From assembly GCF_947496485.1 (NCBI RefSeq), contig NZ_CANMCZ010000005.1, positions 62,001 through 126,000 of the forward strand: DNA of 64,000 nucleotides, in the 5' to 3' direction. The stretch's first letter is position 1. Each line of letters starts with the position of its first letter. The DNA is from an uncultured Winogradskyella sp. Lineage in GTDB: Bacteria; Bacteroidota; Bacteroidia; Flavobacteriales; Flavobacteriaceae. The notes beneath the pieces are model-generated. The model was not told the DNA's origin. It worked only from the letters and a program-made list of their open reading frames with translations, and searched no databases. Of this stretch, positions 19,039-28,311 are shown piece after piece. The position numbers and the translations under genes are program-made.

Positions 19039-19932
19039 TTATGAGTTAGTTTCAAATGTTGCAGAAGCGGTTTCGGCTTCTCTATTTATTTTCCTAACTA
19101 GGCCTTGTAGAACTTTGCCAGGACCAACTTCTGTAAAATGGGAAGCGCCATCTTCAATCATTTGTTGTACAGATTGTGTCCAGCGTACAGGTGCAGTTAA
19201 TTGCGAAATTAAATTCGCTTTTATTTCGTTTTCATCTGTAATCGCTGAAGCTGTTACATTCTGATATATTGGGCAGTTTGGTTTATTAAATATTGTATTT
19301 TCTATTGCAGCAGCTAATTCTTCGCGAGCTGGTTCCATCAATGGTGAGTGAAATGCTCCACCTACTGGTAAGACCAAAGCACGTCTTGCACCTTCTTCTT
19401 TCATTGCTTCACAAGCTCTATTAATAGCATCAACTTCTCCAGAAATCACTAATTGACCAGGGCAATTGTAATTTGCAGCAACTACAATACCTTCTGTCAT
19501 TGCGCATATTTTTTCTACCACGTCGTCATCTAAACCTAAAACAGCGGCCATGGTACTTGGTTGTAATTCGCAAGCTTTTTGCATGGCTTGAGCACGTTGC
19601 GAAACGAGCTTTAAACCATCTTCAAATGTTAATGCTCCAGCCGCAACTAATGCCGAAAACTCACCAAGTGAGTGACCAGCAACCATATCTGGTTTAAAAC
19701 TATCTCCTAGAGTTTTAGCTAAAATTACAGAATGTAAAAAGATAGCAGGTTGTGTGACTTGAGTTTCCTTTAAATCTTCGGCAGAACCTTCAAACATCAC
19801 ATCAGTGATATGAAAACCTAAAATATCATTAGCTTTTTCAAATAACTCTTGAGCTAAAGGTGAATTCTCGTATAGGTCTAATCCCATTCCTGAGAATTGA
19901 GCTCCTTGACCCGGAAATATATATGCGTTCAT
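19039..19932 (-). CDS. fabD: Malonyl-CoA:ACP transacylase
   Basis: This 297-residue enzyme loads malonyl groups onto acyl carrier protein for fatty-acid elongation in the cytoplasm. The nucleophile is S88 in AGHSLGE, and H195 in GGAFHSPLM completes the dyad. The N-terminal FPGQGAQFSGMG oxyanion loop and the QPAIF segment are typical. Length is normal for FabD. It sits between the FAD-dependent oxidoreductase gene (42-base gap) and lspA (12-base gap), all on the minus strand. Confidence 0.94.
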   Translation of the reverse strand: MNAYIFPGQGAQFSGMGLDLYENSPLAQELFEKANDILGFHITDVMFEGSAEDLKETQVTQPAIFLHSVILAKTLGDSFKPDMVAGHSLGEFSALVAAGALTFEDGLKLVSQRAQAMQKACELQPSTMAAVLGLDDDVVEKICAMTEGIVVAANYNCPGQLVISGEVDAINRACEAMKEEGARRALVLPVGGAFHSPLMEPAREELAAAIENTIFNKPNCPIYQNVTASAITDENEIKANLISQLTAPVRWTQSVQQMIEDGASHFTEVGPGKVLQGLVRKINREAETASATFETNS

Positions 19933-19974
19933 TAGTTTTAAATTTAAGATGCAAAAATAGGAATAATATTAAAC

Positions 19975-21534
19975 TTATAAGTTAGAAGTAGCAGCTTCTG
20001 CACAACGCTCTCCATCCATAGCAGCAGAAACAATACCACCAGCATAACCACCACCTTCTCCACATGGATATAAGTTTGTGATTTCTGGATGTTCTAAAGT
20101 TTCAGTTCTTGGAATATTTACTGGAGATGAAGTACGAGATTCTACACCAACTATATTAGCTTCCTCAGTATAATAGCCCTTCATTTTTTCGCCAAAAGCT
20201 TTAAACCCTTTTCGTAAAGAACTACCTATTAATTTAGGTAGTAAGGAATGTAGCGGAGAAGATTTTAAACCAGGTTGATAAGAGGTCTCATTTAAGTTCG
20301 AAGATAACTTACCTTCTACAAAATCCGTGAGACGCTGGCCTGGTGCTGACTGTCGTCGTCCACCAGCTGTAAAAGCCAAGCGTTCTAATTTTTTCTGATA
20401 TTCTAAAGCCTTTAAAGCTCCAAATTGTTCGTATTTATATAAATCTCTATCGATATTAATTTCGGTAACGATACCAGAGTTTGCAAACTTATTATTTCGT
20501 TTTGATGGAGACATACCATTGACTACCACTTCACCATCTGCCGTAGCTGCCGGAACTATAAATCCGCCAGGACACATACAAAAAGAATAAACGCCTCTGT
20601 TATTAACTTGCTCAACTAAACTATATGCTGCAGCAGGTAATAGGCCATCTCGTGGTTCTCCTTTGCAGTGGTATTGAATACCATCTATGATTTCTTGTGG
20701 ATGCTCAACACGAACTCCCATAGCAAATGACTTCGCTTTTAGTGCAATATTTTTATCATTCAGTAAATAGAAAATATCTCGTGCTGAGTGCCCTGTTGCT
20801 AAAATGACTTTTTCAACATTGAGCTCATTTCCGTTTTGAAGTTGAATAACAACAATTTTATTATTCTTAATAGTAAAGTCTGTAACCCTGGTTTCAAAAT
20901 GAACTTCTCCTCCATATTTCAAAATAGTTTCTCTAATATTCTGAACCACTTTTGGTAATTTATTCGTGCCGATATGTGGATGTGCATCCACTAGGATTTG
21001 ATCTGTGGCGCCATGAAACACCAAATTTTCAAAAATTCGTCTTACATCCCCTCTTTTTAAACTTCGGGTATAAAGTTTACCGTCACTGTAAGTGCCAGCT
21101 CCACCTTCTCCAAAACAGTAGTTAGAATCTTCATTAACAATGTGATCTTGATTTATAGCTTTTAAGTCACGACGACGCTCTTGTACATTTTTACCACGTT
21201 CTAAAACAATTGGTTTAAAACCTAGTTCAATACAACGTAATGCTGCATACATTCCTGCAGGTCCAAAGCCAATGATATGAATAGGCTTTGCTTTTGAGAC
21301 GTCTTTGTAATCAAATATATAATCTGATGTTTCAGGAACAGGCTCGTTGATGTAAACTTCAACTTTGTAGTTAAACATAATTTGACGCTTGCGTGCATCA
21401 ATTGATTTTCTCAGAATTTTAATTCCAGAAATATCAGAAGTTTTCATACCCAAGTCATAAGCTGCTTTGTTAAGCAATCCATCAGGTTTTCCTTCTTCAT
21501 GAAGATTAATACGTAATTGCAAGGCTTTTATCAT
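19975..21534 (-). CDS. FAD-dependent oxidoreductase, COG2509 type
   Basis: This 519-residue flavoprotein has an N-terminal alpha/beta extension (residues 1-75, with the conserved SIDARKRQIMFNYKVEVYIN stretch) and a Rossmann FAD motif at 84-94 (PIHIIGFGPAG) ending in VLERG. Downstream come GEGGAGTYSDGKLYTR, ATGHSARD and the C-terminal YPCGEGGGYAGGIVSAAMDG FAD-contact motif. Family members are widely conserved, annotated as NAD(FAD)-utilising dehydrogenases, and lack a settled reaction. The start fits the conserved N-terminal fold. Divergent from the SRPBCC gene across 66 bases. Confidence 0.85.
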   Translation of the reverse strand: MIKALQLRINLHEEGKPDGLLNKAAYDLGMKTSDISGIKILRKSIDARKRQIMFNYKVEVYINEPVPETSDYIFDYKDVSKAKPIHIIGFGPAGMYAALRCIELGFKPIVLERGKNVQERRRDLKAINQDHIVNEDSNYCFGEGGAGTYSDGKLYTRSLKRGDVRRIFENLVFHGATDQILVDAHPHIGTNKLPKVVQNIRETILKYGGEVHFETRVTDFTIKNNKIVVIQLQNGNELNVEKVILATGHSARDIFYLLNDKNIALKAKSFAMGVRVEHPQEIIDGIQYHCKGEPRDGLLPAAAYSLVEQVNNRGVYSFCMCPGGFIVPAATADGEVVVNGMSPSKRNNKFANSGIVTEINIDRDLYKYEQFGALKALEYQKKLERLAFTAGGRRQSAPGQRLTDFVEGKLSSNLNETSYQPGLKSSPLHSLLPKLIGSSLRKGFKAFGEKMKGYYTEEANIVGVESRTSSPVNIPRTETLEHPEITNLYPCGEGGGYAGGIVSAAMDGERCAEAATSNL

Positions 21535-21600
21535 AGTGCGAAATTAGTTATATTTATTAGGTATAAAAATCTAACCAACGAAATATAAAAACTTAGACTT

Positions 21601-21996
21601 ATGGAGTTTACATTAACAACTAATATTAAAGCAACACCCAAACAAATTTATAAGTCCTGGTTGAGTACACAGCGTCATAGTAAAATGACAGGTGGTGCAG
21701 CTTTTGTTTCGGACAAAGTAGGTGATACGTTTACGGCTTGGGATGGTTATATCAAAGGAAAGAACTTAGAATTAGAGCCTTACAATAGAATAGTACAAGC
21801 TTGGAGAACAAAAAACTTTGAAGATAATGAAGGTGATTCTCAAATAGAGATATTGCTATCTGAGCAAGGAGAAGAAACAACATTGACCTTAACGCATACA
21901 AATGTTCCAGAATCTGGTGAGCACTACAAAAAAGGTTGGAGTGAGAGTTACTTTGAGCCTATGAAGCGTTATTTTGAAGTTATAAATAACGATTAA
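21601..21996 (+). CDS. SRPBCC/AHSA1-family small protein
   Basis: This 131-residue single-domain protein has the START-like helix-grip fold of the Aha1 C-terminal family: the EFTLTTNIKATPKQIYKSWLS opening, FTAWDGYIKGKNLELEPYNRIVQAWR in the middle and GWSESYFEPMKRYFE at the end. Members bind hydrophobic ligands or act as stress or activator proteins; no specific function is known here. It is transcribed alone, bounded by a strong terminator. Confidence 0.82.
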   Translation: MEFTLTTNIKATPKQIYKSWLSTQRHSKMTGGAAFVSDKVGDTFTAWDGYIKGKNLELEPYNRIVQAWRTKNFEDNEGDSQIEILLSEQGEETTLTLTHTNVPESGEHYKKGWSESYFEPMKRYFEVINND

Positions 21997-22002
21997 ATAA
22001 AG

Positions 22003-22034
22003 AGCACCCTTCCTAAATTAATAGGAAGGGTGCT
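22003..22034. terminator. Strong intrinsic terminator
   Basis: A perfect 13-bp stem (AGCACCCTTCCTA/TAGGAAGGGTGCT) with a 6-base loop, followed by seven Ts on the plus strand. It ends the SRPBCC unit and may also stop the convergent ABC/M1 operon. Confidence 0.9.
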
Positions 22035-22052
22035 TTTTTTAGATGAATTGTT

Positions 22053-25000
22053 TTATTCTTCTAGGCTAATACTTTTAATATTATCCTTATAAACGCGATC
22101 TATTAAAATATGTCTTGGATCTATTGCAGCTTTAGCAGGAAGTGAATCTAACTGCATAGTATAAGTTGTTTTTTCTTTATTAAATTTTAAACGCTTTTGT
22201 TCGTATAAATTTTCCTCATCATCATCCATAAAGAACCCAACATCAATCCAATCATTAATAGCAACTCTTGTTTCGTTACCTAAACTATCTGATTTAATCT
22301 TTGCGCTTTCAATTTCTAAAGTCACTTCATACTTGCCATTATCTAACGCTTTATAATTAGCTTCTTTTAAGCGGTTATCATATAATGTAATTTCCTTAAA
22401 CCAATCAGTGATTAAATATTGTAAAGAATCAGGAACTTGTGGTTCTAAATGTTTTAAGAAATCTAACGATGTTGGATAAGGTGGTTTCTTATAGCGATAC
22501 TCTTCTAAGAAGTTTTTCATAGCCAAGTTAACTTTATCTTCACCTATGTAATCTTGAAGGGCATATAAAATGACACTACCTTTTCCATAATGAATATAAC
22601 CTTGATTTTCTACCTTATATAATGGTACTTCTTTAATACGTTCACCACTTCGACCTCGTAAATAACGATCGTGATCGTACTTTGTGAATTGACGCATTTT
22701 CATAGGATTCTCGGTGATATTCTTAATAGTCATTAAAGAAGAATATTCAGAAAAACTTTCACTCATCATCGTACCTCCTTGCATATTAGCGCCAATAACT
22801 TGGTGTGCCCACCATTGGTGACCCATTTCGTGAGCAATAACAGCATCTACAACATTGTTTTCGGTTTCATCTTCAAGATTAATAACGAAACCTATAGCTT
22901 CAGAATATGGCATCGTTCCTGGGAATGCTTGCGCAAAAGAGGCATAACGTGGAAACTCTATAATTCGACATTGTTTATGAAAATATGGTCCAAAATTTTC
23001 TGTGTAATAAGCTAAAGAGCGTTCTACAGCATCCAGCATCATGTCAACATTTTCAGGATGTTTTTCATCGTAATAAACCTCGATATCAATACCATTCCAT
23101 TTGCGTTTTTTAATTTCATAATCAGCTGACATGAACGAGTAGAAATTCAAAGATGGTGTATCTGTTTTATAATGATAATAACTTCTATCGCTCTCTTCCC
23201 ACTTTTTAATTAAAGAACCTGGCGCAATGGCCGTTTGCTCTTTAATTGTAGAAATAATAGTTTCAACATTTATAAAATCGGATTGTCCATTGTTCAAATA
23301 ATTACGATTGTGTAATTCTGAAAGTTCAGCAGTTAATTCTGGCGTACGCTCTTTTGGTTCTAAACCATACTTCTTACGTATGTTTTTTTCACTAAGCTCA
23401 TAACCTTCGTTATATCCCATAGTTGGTAGAATTTCTCTGTTATTAAAGAAAGTTCCATTTTTTATAATCATGGTATTACCAGTACCATTTTGAAAGCCTT
23501 TAGTAATATATTTATTTTCTACTTGCATTACAATTGTGTCTCCAGGTTGTAACGGTTTACTTAATTTATAAATATTATATAAGTACGTAGTGTCTTTATA
23601 AACAATGCTTGCACTAGGTATATTTAGTTTAGTATCCCATCCTTCACCATCGAAAAAGTGCAGCGAATCAATAATACTATTAGATTCATTTACTAATTCT
23701 ATATCTGCTTTTACATGGATATCTCTTTCGTTGGGAAATATGTCAATATAGTATTTTGCATTAGTGACCTTAGGATGTGTAGCATCTCTATATTTACTAT
23801 ACTTCTTTTCAAAATCTGCCATAAGCTGCTCTTGCTCATCACCAGTGCGATACGGATTTACAATTTGCGTATTGTAATACACAAAGCTTGCAACTCCAAT
23901 CCAGACAATTGCAGAAATTGCTATAACAGCTCTATAACTTTTAGGCACTTCTTTTCTAGCTGTTTTTATTCGGGTTAAAAGCGAACTTTTTGAACCACGA
24001 TTCCAGAGTGCACCAGCAATTAATAAGGCTATTACTGAGAATAAAACCCAATAAAGATTAAACCATAATGCACCCTTTACTCCGGGTCCAAAACGATTCA
24101 TATCCGAATAAAATGTAGATGGTCCACCACCAACATCTAACATGTTAGAATTTAAGTCTAATATACTTAGGACAATTTCCCACACAAGAAGGATTAATAT
24201 GGCAATAAAATAGCCTATGTATTTATTGCTAGATAATACTTGCACCAATATTGTTACACCAGCAAAGGCAATAAATAAGGGTAAATTATCATAGAAAAAA
24301 TCTAACAGATAAACATCAATCTCTATACGCGTAAAGCCGTGAAGTAATTGGTAAATAACACCAAAGCCTAAAAAGAAAATGTTTATTATAGAAGCAATAC
24401 TTACCAAAGACAATCCTTTTGCTGCCATTGAAATGAAGGATGTGTGCGCAGTAGCATCTACAACTTCATTAATTTTATAGTCTCTATCGCGCCATATTAA
24501 CTCACCACTGAAGAACACAACAATGATAATGATGAATATATCTGTGTTGTCTTTAATAGAGTCAATAAGTTTATAAGTTAGCGGATAAGATTGCAATCCA
24601 AAATACTCAAAACCACCACTCAAATCTGCTACCAATATGATGATACAGAATAAGAATAGTATTTTAAACGTGATACTCTTTACAATACTCAAAAAGTTGG
24701 TATAGAAGAAACTTTTAAATTGAAGCCAGTTCGTTGTTTTTGAAAATGAAGGATTAAGTTGAGGTAAAGAAAATACGGTTTCATTACTAGAAGCGTTTAC
24801 CTTTTCTTTTTTCACTTTTTTATTCTTCTTTTTGAAAGAAAAACTAAAGTAGGACAGCATTAAAATAATGATTCCGACTCCCGTCCAAATCAATCGATTC
24901 CAGAAGAGTACTCCGGAAAACCCTGGACTAATCGTATTTTTTTCAGCAGGAGTAAAATATTTGGTTTCTATAGAATACGTGTTAATTCCAAAGATATCAG

Positions 25001-25634
25001 ATAAACCAGCAATGGATTCATTATCTACATCAGACATTAATGAGCCAGAAATAATATAGGCTACAATAATAACTAAGCCACCAACAAATGATATGACTGT
25101 GCTTTTCCATTTATTCGCCATCGCAAAAATTATTGCGCCAGCCAAGAACATATTTGGAAGAATAAATAGCAGGTAGTTATTTACGAAGGTCTCAAGATAG
25201 AATGGTCCAAAACGAGATTCATCTATCCATCCGAAAATAGAATTCATATACGTACCTAAAAGCATTCCTATAAATACACCTAGCAATGGTAAAGTAGATA
25301 CGAAAAGAGCACCAAAAAAGCGACCAAAAAAGTAACCTGGTTTGCTTAAAGGTGTTGTAAATAGTATTTCGTTGAATTCGTTATTATGATCTCTTAATGC
25401 AGCATTATTAAAGAATGCAGCTGCCATAAGTAAGCTGAAAATACAAAAGATGGTCACATGAAGTGTTAGTGTATATGGCGAATTACGATAGACATTACCT
25501 ATAGCCCCACCAACTTGTACATTGTCACTTACTGTGGCAAAAAACTCCATCAGTCCTAGGATGAAGATAAATATATACACCATAGGTTGCTTAAGTGTAT
25601 ACTTTAATTCCGAAAGAAAAAATGTTTTAAACAT
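22053..25634 (-). CDS. ABC-2-type permease fused to an M1-family zinc aminopeptidase
   Basis: This 1193-residue protein has two parts. Residues 1 to about 590 contain a dozen hydrophobic helices in two ABC-2-like sets (LRDHNNEFNEILFTTPLSKPGYFFGRFFGALFV is the permease coupling region). Residues from about 620 to the end are an M1 peptidase: HEMGH at 935-939 with E936 catalytic, third zinc ligand at E959 (one residue further along than the usual 18-residue spacing), and a PGTMPYSEAIGF loop replacing canonical GAMEN. The peptidase would face the periplasm. The ATPase partner lies 21 bases upstream. Such fusions occur in Bacteroidota; the substrate is unknown. Confidence 0.88.
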   Translation of the reverse strand: MFKTFFLSELKYTLKQPMVYIFIFILGLMEFFATVSDNVQVGGAIGNVYRNSPYTLTLHVTIFCIFSLLMAAAFFNNAALRDHNNEFNEILFTTPLSKPGYFFGRFFGALFVSTLPLLGVFIGMLLGTYMNSIFGWIDESRFGPFYLETFVNNYLLFILPNMFLAGAIIFAMANKWKSTVISFVGGLVIIVAYIISGSLMSDVDNESIAGLSDIFGINTYSIETKYFTPAEKNTISPGFSGVLFWNRLIWTGVGIIILMLSYFSFSFKKKNKKVKKEKVNASSNETVFSLPQLNPSFSKTTNWLQFKSFFYTNFLSIVKSITFKILFLFCIIILVADLSGGFEYFGLQSYPLTYKLIDSIKDNTDIFIIIIVVFFSGELIWRDRDYKINEVVDATAHTSFISMAAKGLSLVSIASIINIFFLGFGVIYQLLHGFTRIEIDVYLLDFFYDNLPLFIAFAGVTILVQVLSSNKYIGYFIAILILLVWEIVLSILDLNSNMLDVGGGPSTFYSDMNRFGPGVKGALWFNLYWVLFSVIALLIAGALWNRGSKSSLLTRIKTARKEVPKSYRAVIAISAIVWIGVASFVYYNTQIVNPYRTGDEQEQLMADFEKKYSKYRDATHPKVTNAKYYIDIFPNERDIHVKADIELVNESNSIIDSLHFFDGEGWDTKLNIPSASIVYKDTTYLYNIYKLSKPLQPGDTIVMQVENKYITKGFQNGTGNTMIIKNGTFFNNREILPTMGYNEGYELSEKNIRKKYGLEPKERTPELTAELSELHNRNYLNNGQSDFINVETIISTIKEQTAIAPGSLIKKWEESDRSYYHYKTDTPSLNFYSFMSADYEIKKRKWNGIDIEVYYDEKHPENVDMMLDAVERSLAYYTENFGPYFHKQCRIIEFPRYASFAQAFPGTMPYSEAIGFVINLEDETENNVVDAVIAHEMGHQWWAHQVIGANMQGGTMMSESFSEYSSLMTIKNITENPMKMRQFTKYDHDRYLRGRSGERIKEVPLYKVENQGYIHYGKGSVILYALQDYIGEDKVNLAMKNFLEEYRYKKPPYPTSLDFLKHLEPQVPDSLQYLITDWFKEITLYDNRLKEANYKALDNGKYEVTLEIESAKIKSDSLGNETRVAINDWIDVGFFMDDDEENLYEQKRLKFNKEKTTYTMQLDSLPAKAAIDPRHILIDRVYKDNIKSISLEE

Positions 25635-25655
25635 AACTAAAATGGTTAGGATTGA

Positions 25656-26540
25656 TTAGACAAGTACGTTAGACGTGTTGATTTTAGAAAAGAATACATC
25701 CTCTAAATTAGGAGCCACTTGTTCAAATCCATTTTGCGGATGTTTGTCGTCATATACATGAATAAGCGGTTGTCCACCTACCATTTTATTTGAAATAATT
25801 TTATATTTATTAGCATAGTTCTCAAGTTCATCTCTGCTAACTATTTTTTGAAATACTTTACCATTAAGAGCTTCTGTTGCATCTTTTGGTGAACCTTGAT
25901 AAACGATTTCGCCAAAATTCATAATTGCCATTTTGGTACATAATTCGTGTACATCTTCTACAATATGTGTTGAAAGAATAACTATGACCTCTTTACCTAC
26001 GTCAGCTAACAAATTATAAAAACGATTACGCTCACCAGGATCTAATCCTGCAGTTGGTTCATCTACAATGATGAGTTTGGGGTTTCCAATAAGTGCTTGT
26101 GCAATGCCAACACGTTGTTTCATTCCACCAGAAAAACCCTTTACTGATTTTTTACGCTTATCGTAAAGATTGACTTTGTTCAACAAGTAATCTACAAGAA
26201 GCTTGCGTTCTTTGGAATTGGTAATTCCTTTTAGAATGGCTAAATGAGTTAATAATTGTTCTGCTGTAATACGTGGATACACTCCAAATTCTTGTGGTAA
26301 GTAGCCTAATACTTTTCGTATTTCTGCAGGTTGATTTAAAATATCGATATCATCTAAAGTGGCTGTACCAGAATCAGCTTCTTGTAAAGTGGCGAGTGTT
26401 CGCATTAAAGACGATTTACCTGCGCCATTTGGACCTAAAAGACCAAACATGCCATTTTCTAATTCTAAGCTTACATTGTCTAAGGCTTTTACACCGTTAG
26501 AATAGGTTTTTGATAAATTATTGATTTTTAATTTACTCAT
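25656..26540 (-). CDS. ABC transporter ATP-binding protein, partner of the permease-peptidase
   Basis: This 294-residue ATPase has Walker A at 36-43 (GPNGAGKS), the ABC signature at 137-142 (SGGMKQ), Walker B at 155-161 (KLIIVDE followed by PTAGLDP) and an H-loop LSTHIVEDV. The C-terminal 60 residues are an extra domain seen in CcmA/NatA-type exporters. It powers the ABC-2 permease encoded 21 bases downstream on the minus strand. Direction of transport is not evident. Confidence 0.92.
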   Translation of the reverse strand: MSKLKINNLSKTYSNGVKALDNVSLELENGMFGLLGPNGAGKSSLMRTLATLQEADSGTATLDDIDILNQPAEIRKVLGYLPQEFGVYPRITAEQLLTHLAILKGITNSKERKLLVDYLLNKVNLYDKRKKSVKGFSGGMKQRVGIAQALIGNPKLIIVDEPTAGLDPGERNRFYNLLADVGKEVIVILSTHIVEDVHELCTKMAIMNFGEIVYQGSPKDATEALNGKVFQKIVSRDELENYANKYKIISNKMVGGQPLIHVYDDKHPQNGFEQVAPNLEDVFFSKINTSNVLV

Positions 26541-26705
26541 AGGAAAGTTATTTTTGATTGATTAGTTTGTAATAAGACGACCTAAATTGAAAAGAGTTAC
26601 AATCCAATTCGATTTTCATAAATCACAAGATATGTCTGTCTCTATATATAGACGCTAGAAAAAGAGAAATGGTTGTCTATTCATTTTACAAATAAGTAAA
26701 ATAAT

Positions 26706-27644
26706 TTATTTTCTCAAATACGTAATAAAAGAAAACGCATAGGTATGCTTATCATCAGCATCATGAGTTGTTCTGCTAACTTCTGTCCACTTGGTGTTAT
26801 CAATCTCAGGGAAAAATGTATCAGCATCTTCAAAAATTGAATGTACTCTAGTGATTTCAAGTTTATCGACCAAAGGCATGGCTTGCTTGTAGATTTCACC
26901 ACCACCTATAATAAACGGTTGCTTATCATTTTTAGCTGCATCAACAGCGTCGTGTAATGAATTAACTACGATAACACCACTCGGAACCTCATAATCTGTT
27001 TGTCTGGTTATAACAATATGAGTTCTGTTAGGAAGCGGTTTTGGGAAACTTTCAAAAGTTTTACGTCCCATGATGATATGATGTCCATTAGTTAAGGACT
27101 TAAAACGCTTAAGGTCATCACTCAAATGCCAGATGAGACTATTATCTTTGCCAATAGCATTATTTTCTCCAGCGGCAACAATAATAGTTAATTCATTGGA
27201 ATTTTTTTTTTCTGAAGGCTGAGGCAAATCTTTAGCTTCATTATAAGCTTGTGTTTGCGCTATTTTTGTTTCCTCTTTTAAGAAGTTTTGTTTTAGCTTA
27301 TCAATACGAGCTTGTTGTAGATTCACTAATTTATCGAGCTGTTGTTTTTCCCAGTCTTTACCCATAAATTTATTAGTGATAAACACATTAATAAAGTGGT
27401 ATAAGAATAAAATTAGCCAAGCCAGAATTGCATAGACAAACCAATTAATTCCTGCGATGGTAAAATCCTTACCAATACCCAAAACTGTGTTGGCAATAAT
27501 TAAAAATACAGCACCAATTAAAAAGATGACAAAATGAATATACAAACGCTTTTTCTGTTTAATGCGTTTTTGGGCATTTTCAATGAGCTCTAATTGGTCT
27601 TTATCTATAGTTGAAACTTGCTTTTTCTTACCGAACATAGTCAC
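26706..27644 (-). CDS. folA: Membrane-anchored dihydrofolate reductase: 2TM domain fused to DHFR
   Basis: This 312-residue protein is about twice the usual DHFR length. Residues 20-100 form a 2TM domain: two hydrophobic helices (about 34-53 and 65-88) ending in the family-typical FMGKDWEKQQLDKL. A helical linker (100-150) leads to DHFR at 151-312, with VAAGENNAIGKDNSLIW, W172, D177 (equivalent to E. coli D27), IMGRKTFES and FIIGGGEIY. The reductase should face the cytoplasm at the membrane, making tetrahydrofolate to support thyA nearby. I see no internal start with a clear ribosome site, so a true fusion is likely. A second Met at codon 3 is an alternative start. Confidence 0.88.
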   Translation of the reverse strand: MTMFGKKKQVSTIDKDQLELIENAQKRIKQKKRLYIHFVIFLIGAVFLIIANTVLGIGKDFTIAGINWFVYAILAWLILFLYHFINVFITNKFMGKDWEKQQLDKLVNLQQARIDKLKQNFLKEETKIAQTQAYNEAKDLPQPSEKKNSNELTIIVAAGENNAIGKDNSLIWHLSDDLKRFKSLTNGHHIIMGRKTFESFPKPLPNRTHIVITRQTDYEVPSGVIVVNSLHDAVDAAKNDKQPFIIGGGEIYKQAMPLVDKLEITRVHSIFEDADTFFPEIDNTKWTEVSRTTHDADDKHTYAFSFITYLRK

Positions 27645-27893
27645 TAATTTGTAGAGTAAAGATACTTTTTTTTCACTAAAACGTTATCGTAAAATCTAAA
27701 GTTTGAATATTTCAATTTTTCGAAAACGATATAGTTGAAAATCAAGCAGTAAGGATATTTTAGGGTGTTACTAATCCGTTAAAATTACTGTTTAAATTTT
27801 GCAGACTTAAAGAAAAAGTAATCTCTATTTTATGAAATTGATAATTCTTTAATCTTTGGGCTTTTAATCGATATTATCTGCAAATTTCTTTTA

Positions 27894-27901
27894 TACTTTT
27901 G
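27894..27901 (+). promoter_or_regulatory. Probable -7 promoter box of the CBM48 gene
   Basis: TACTTTTG matches the Bacteroidota -7 consensus TAnnTTTG and lies 22 bases before the ATG. No well-spaced -33 TTG was found, so this is tentative. The remaining gap (27645-27893) shows nothing else I can support. Confidence 0.4.
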
Positions 27902-27923
27902 CTATGTAATTAAATTTATTATT

Positions 27924-28226
27924 ATGGCAATTAAAAAGCAGTATTTAAAAAGTAAGCCAGTTTGTAAGGTGACATTTTCTGTTCCTGCAGAGGAGGCAAA
28001 AAGTGTAGCGGTTGTTGGAAGCTTTAACGAGTGGAATACTAAAAAAGCTACAAAATTGAAAAAATTAAAGAACGGTACTTTCAAAGGCACTGTTGATTTA
28101 GCAAGTGAAAATTCTTATGAATTTAGATACCTAGTTGATGGTAAGACTTACCAGAACGACGAGCAAGCAGATTCTTATGCTTGGAATGACTTTGCAGCAG
28201 CAGAGAATGGTGTTATAAATTTATAG
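27924..28226 (+). CDS. Stand-alone CBM48/isoamylase early-set domain protein
   Basis: This 100-residue protein consists only of a glycogen-binding, AMPK-beta/isoamylase-N-like beta-sandwich: VTFSVPAEEAKSVAVVGSFNEW with the key Trp, the FKGTVDLA strand, YEFRYLVDGK and a final NDEQADSYAWNDFAAAENG. There is no signal peptide, so it should be cytoplasmic. Flavobacteria often carry such orphan domains; a role in binding alpha-glucan or in regulating another enzyme is plausible but unproven. It is an isolated gene between folA and thyA. Confidence 0.85.
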   Translation: MAIKKQYLKSKPVCKVTFSVPAEEAKSVAVVGSFNEWNTKKATKLKKLKNGTFKGTVDLASENSYEFRYLVDGKTYQNDEQADSYAWNDFAAAENGVINL

Positions 28227-28251
28227 GATATTCCTTTAAGAACAAGACATT

Positions 28252-28288
28252 AAAAAAAGCGTTTCGATTTATATCGAGACGCTTTTTT
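28252..28288. terminator. Bidirectional terminator between CBM48 gene and thyA
   Basis: GCGTTTCGAT and ATCGAGACGC (one G-T pair) flank a 4-base loop, with A and T runs on either side. It serves both convergent genes. Confidence 0.88.
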
Positions 28289-28311
28289 GTTTTTATAATA
28301 ATCTAAAAAAA

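Noticed and set aside
26541-26705. Hairpin-rich gap after the ABC ATPase start (CTATATATAG)
   Set aside because: It is a simple AT palindrome; I see no supporting promoter or regulatory context.
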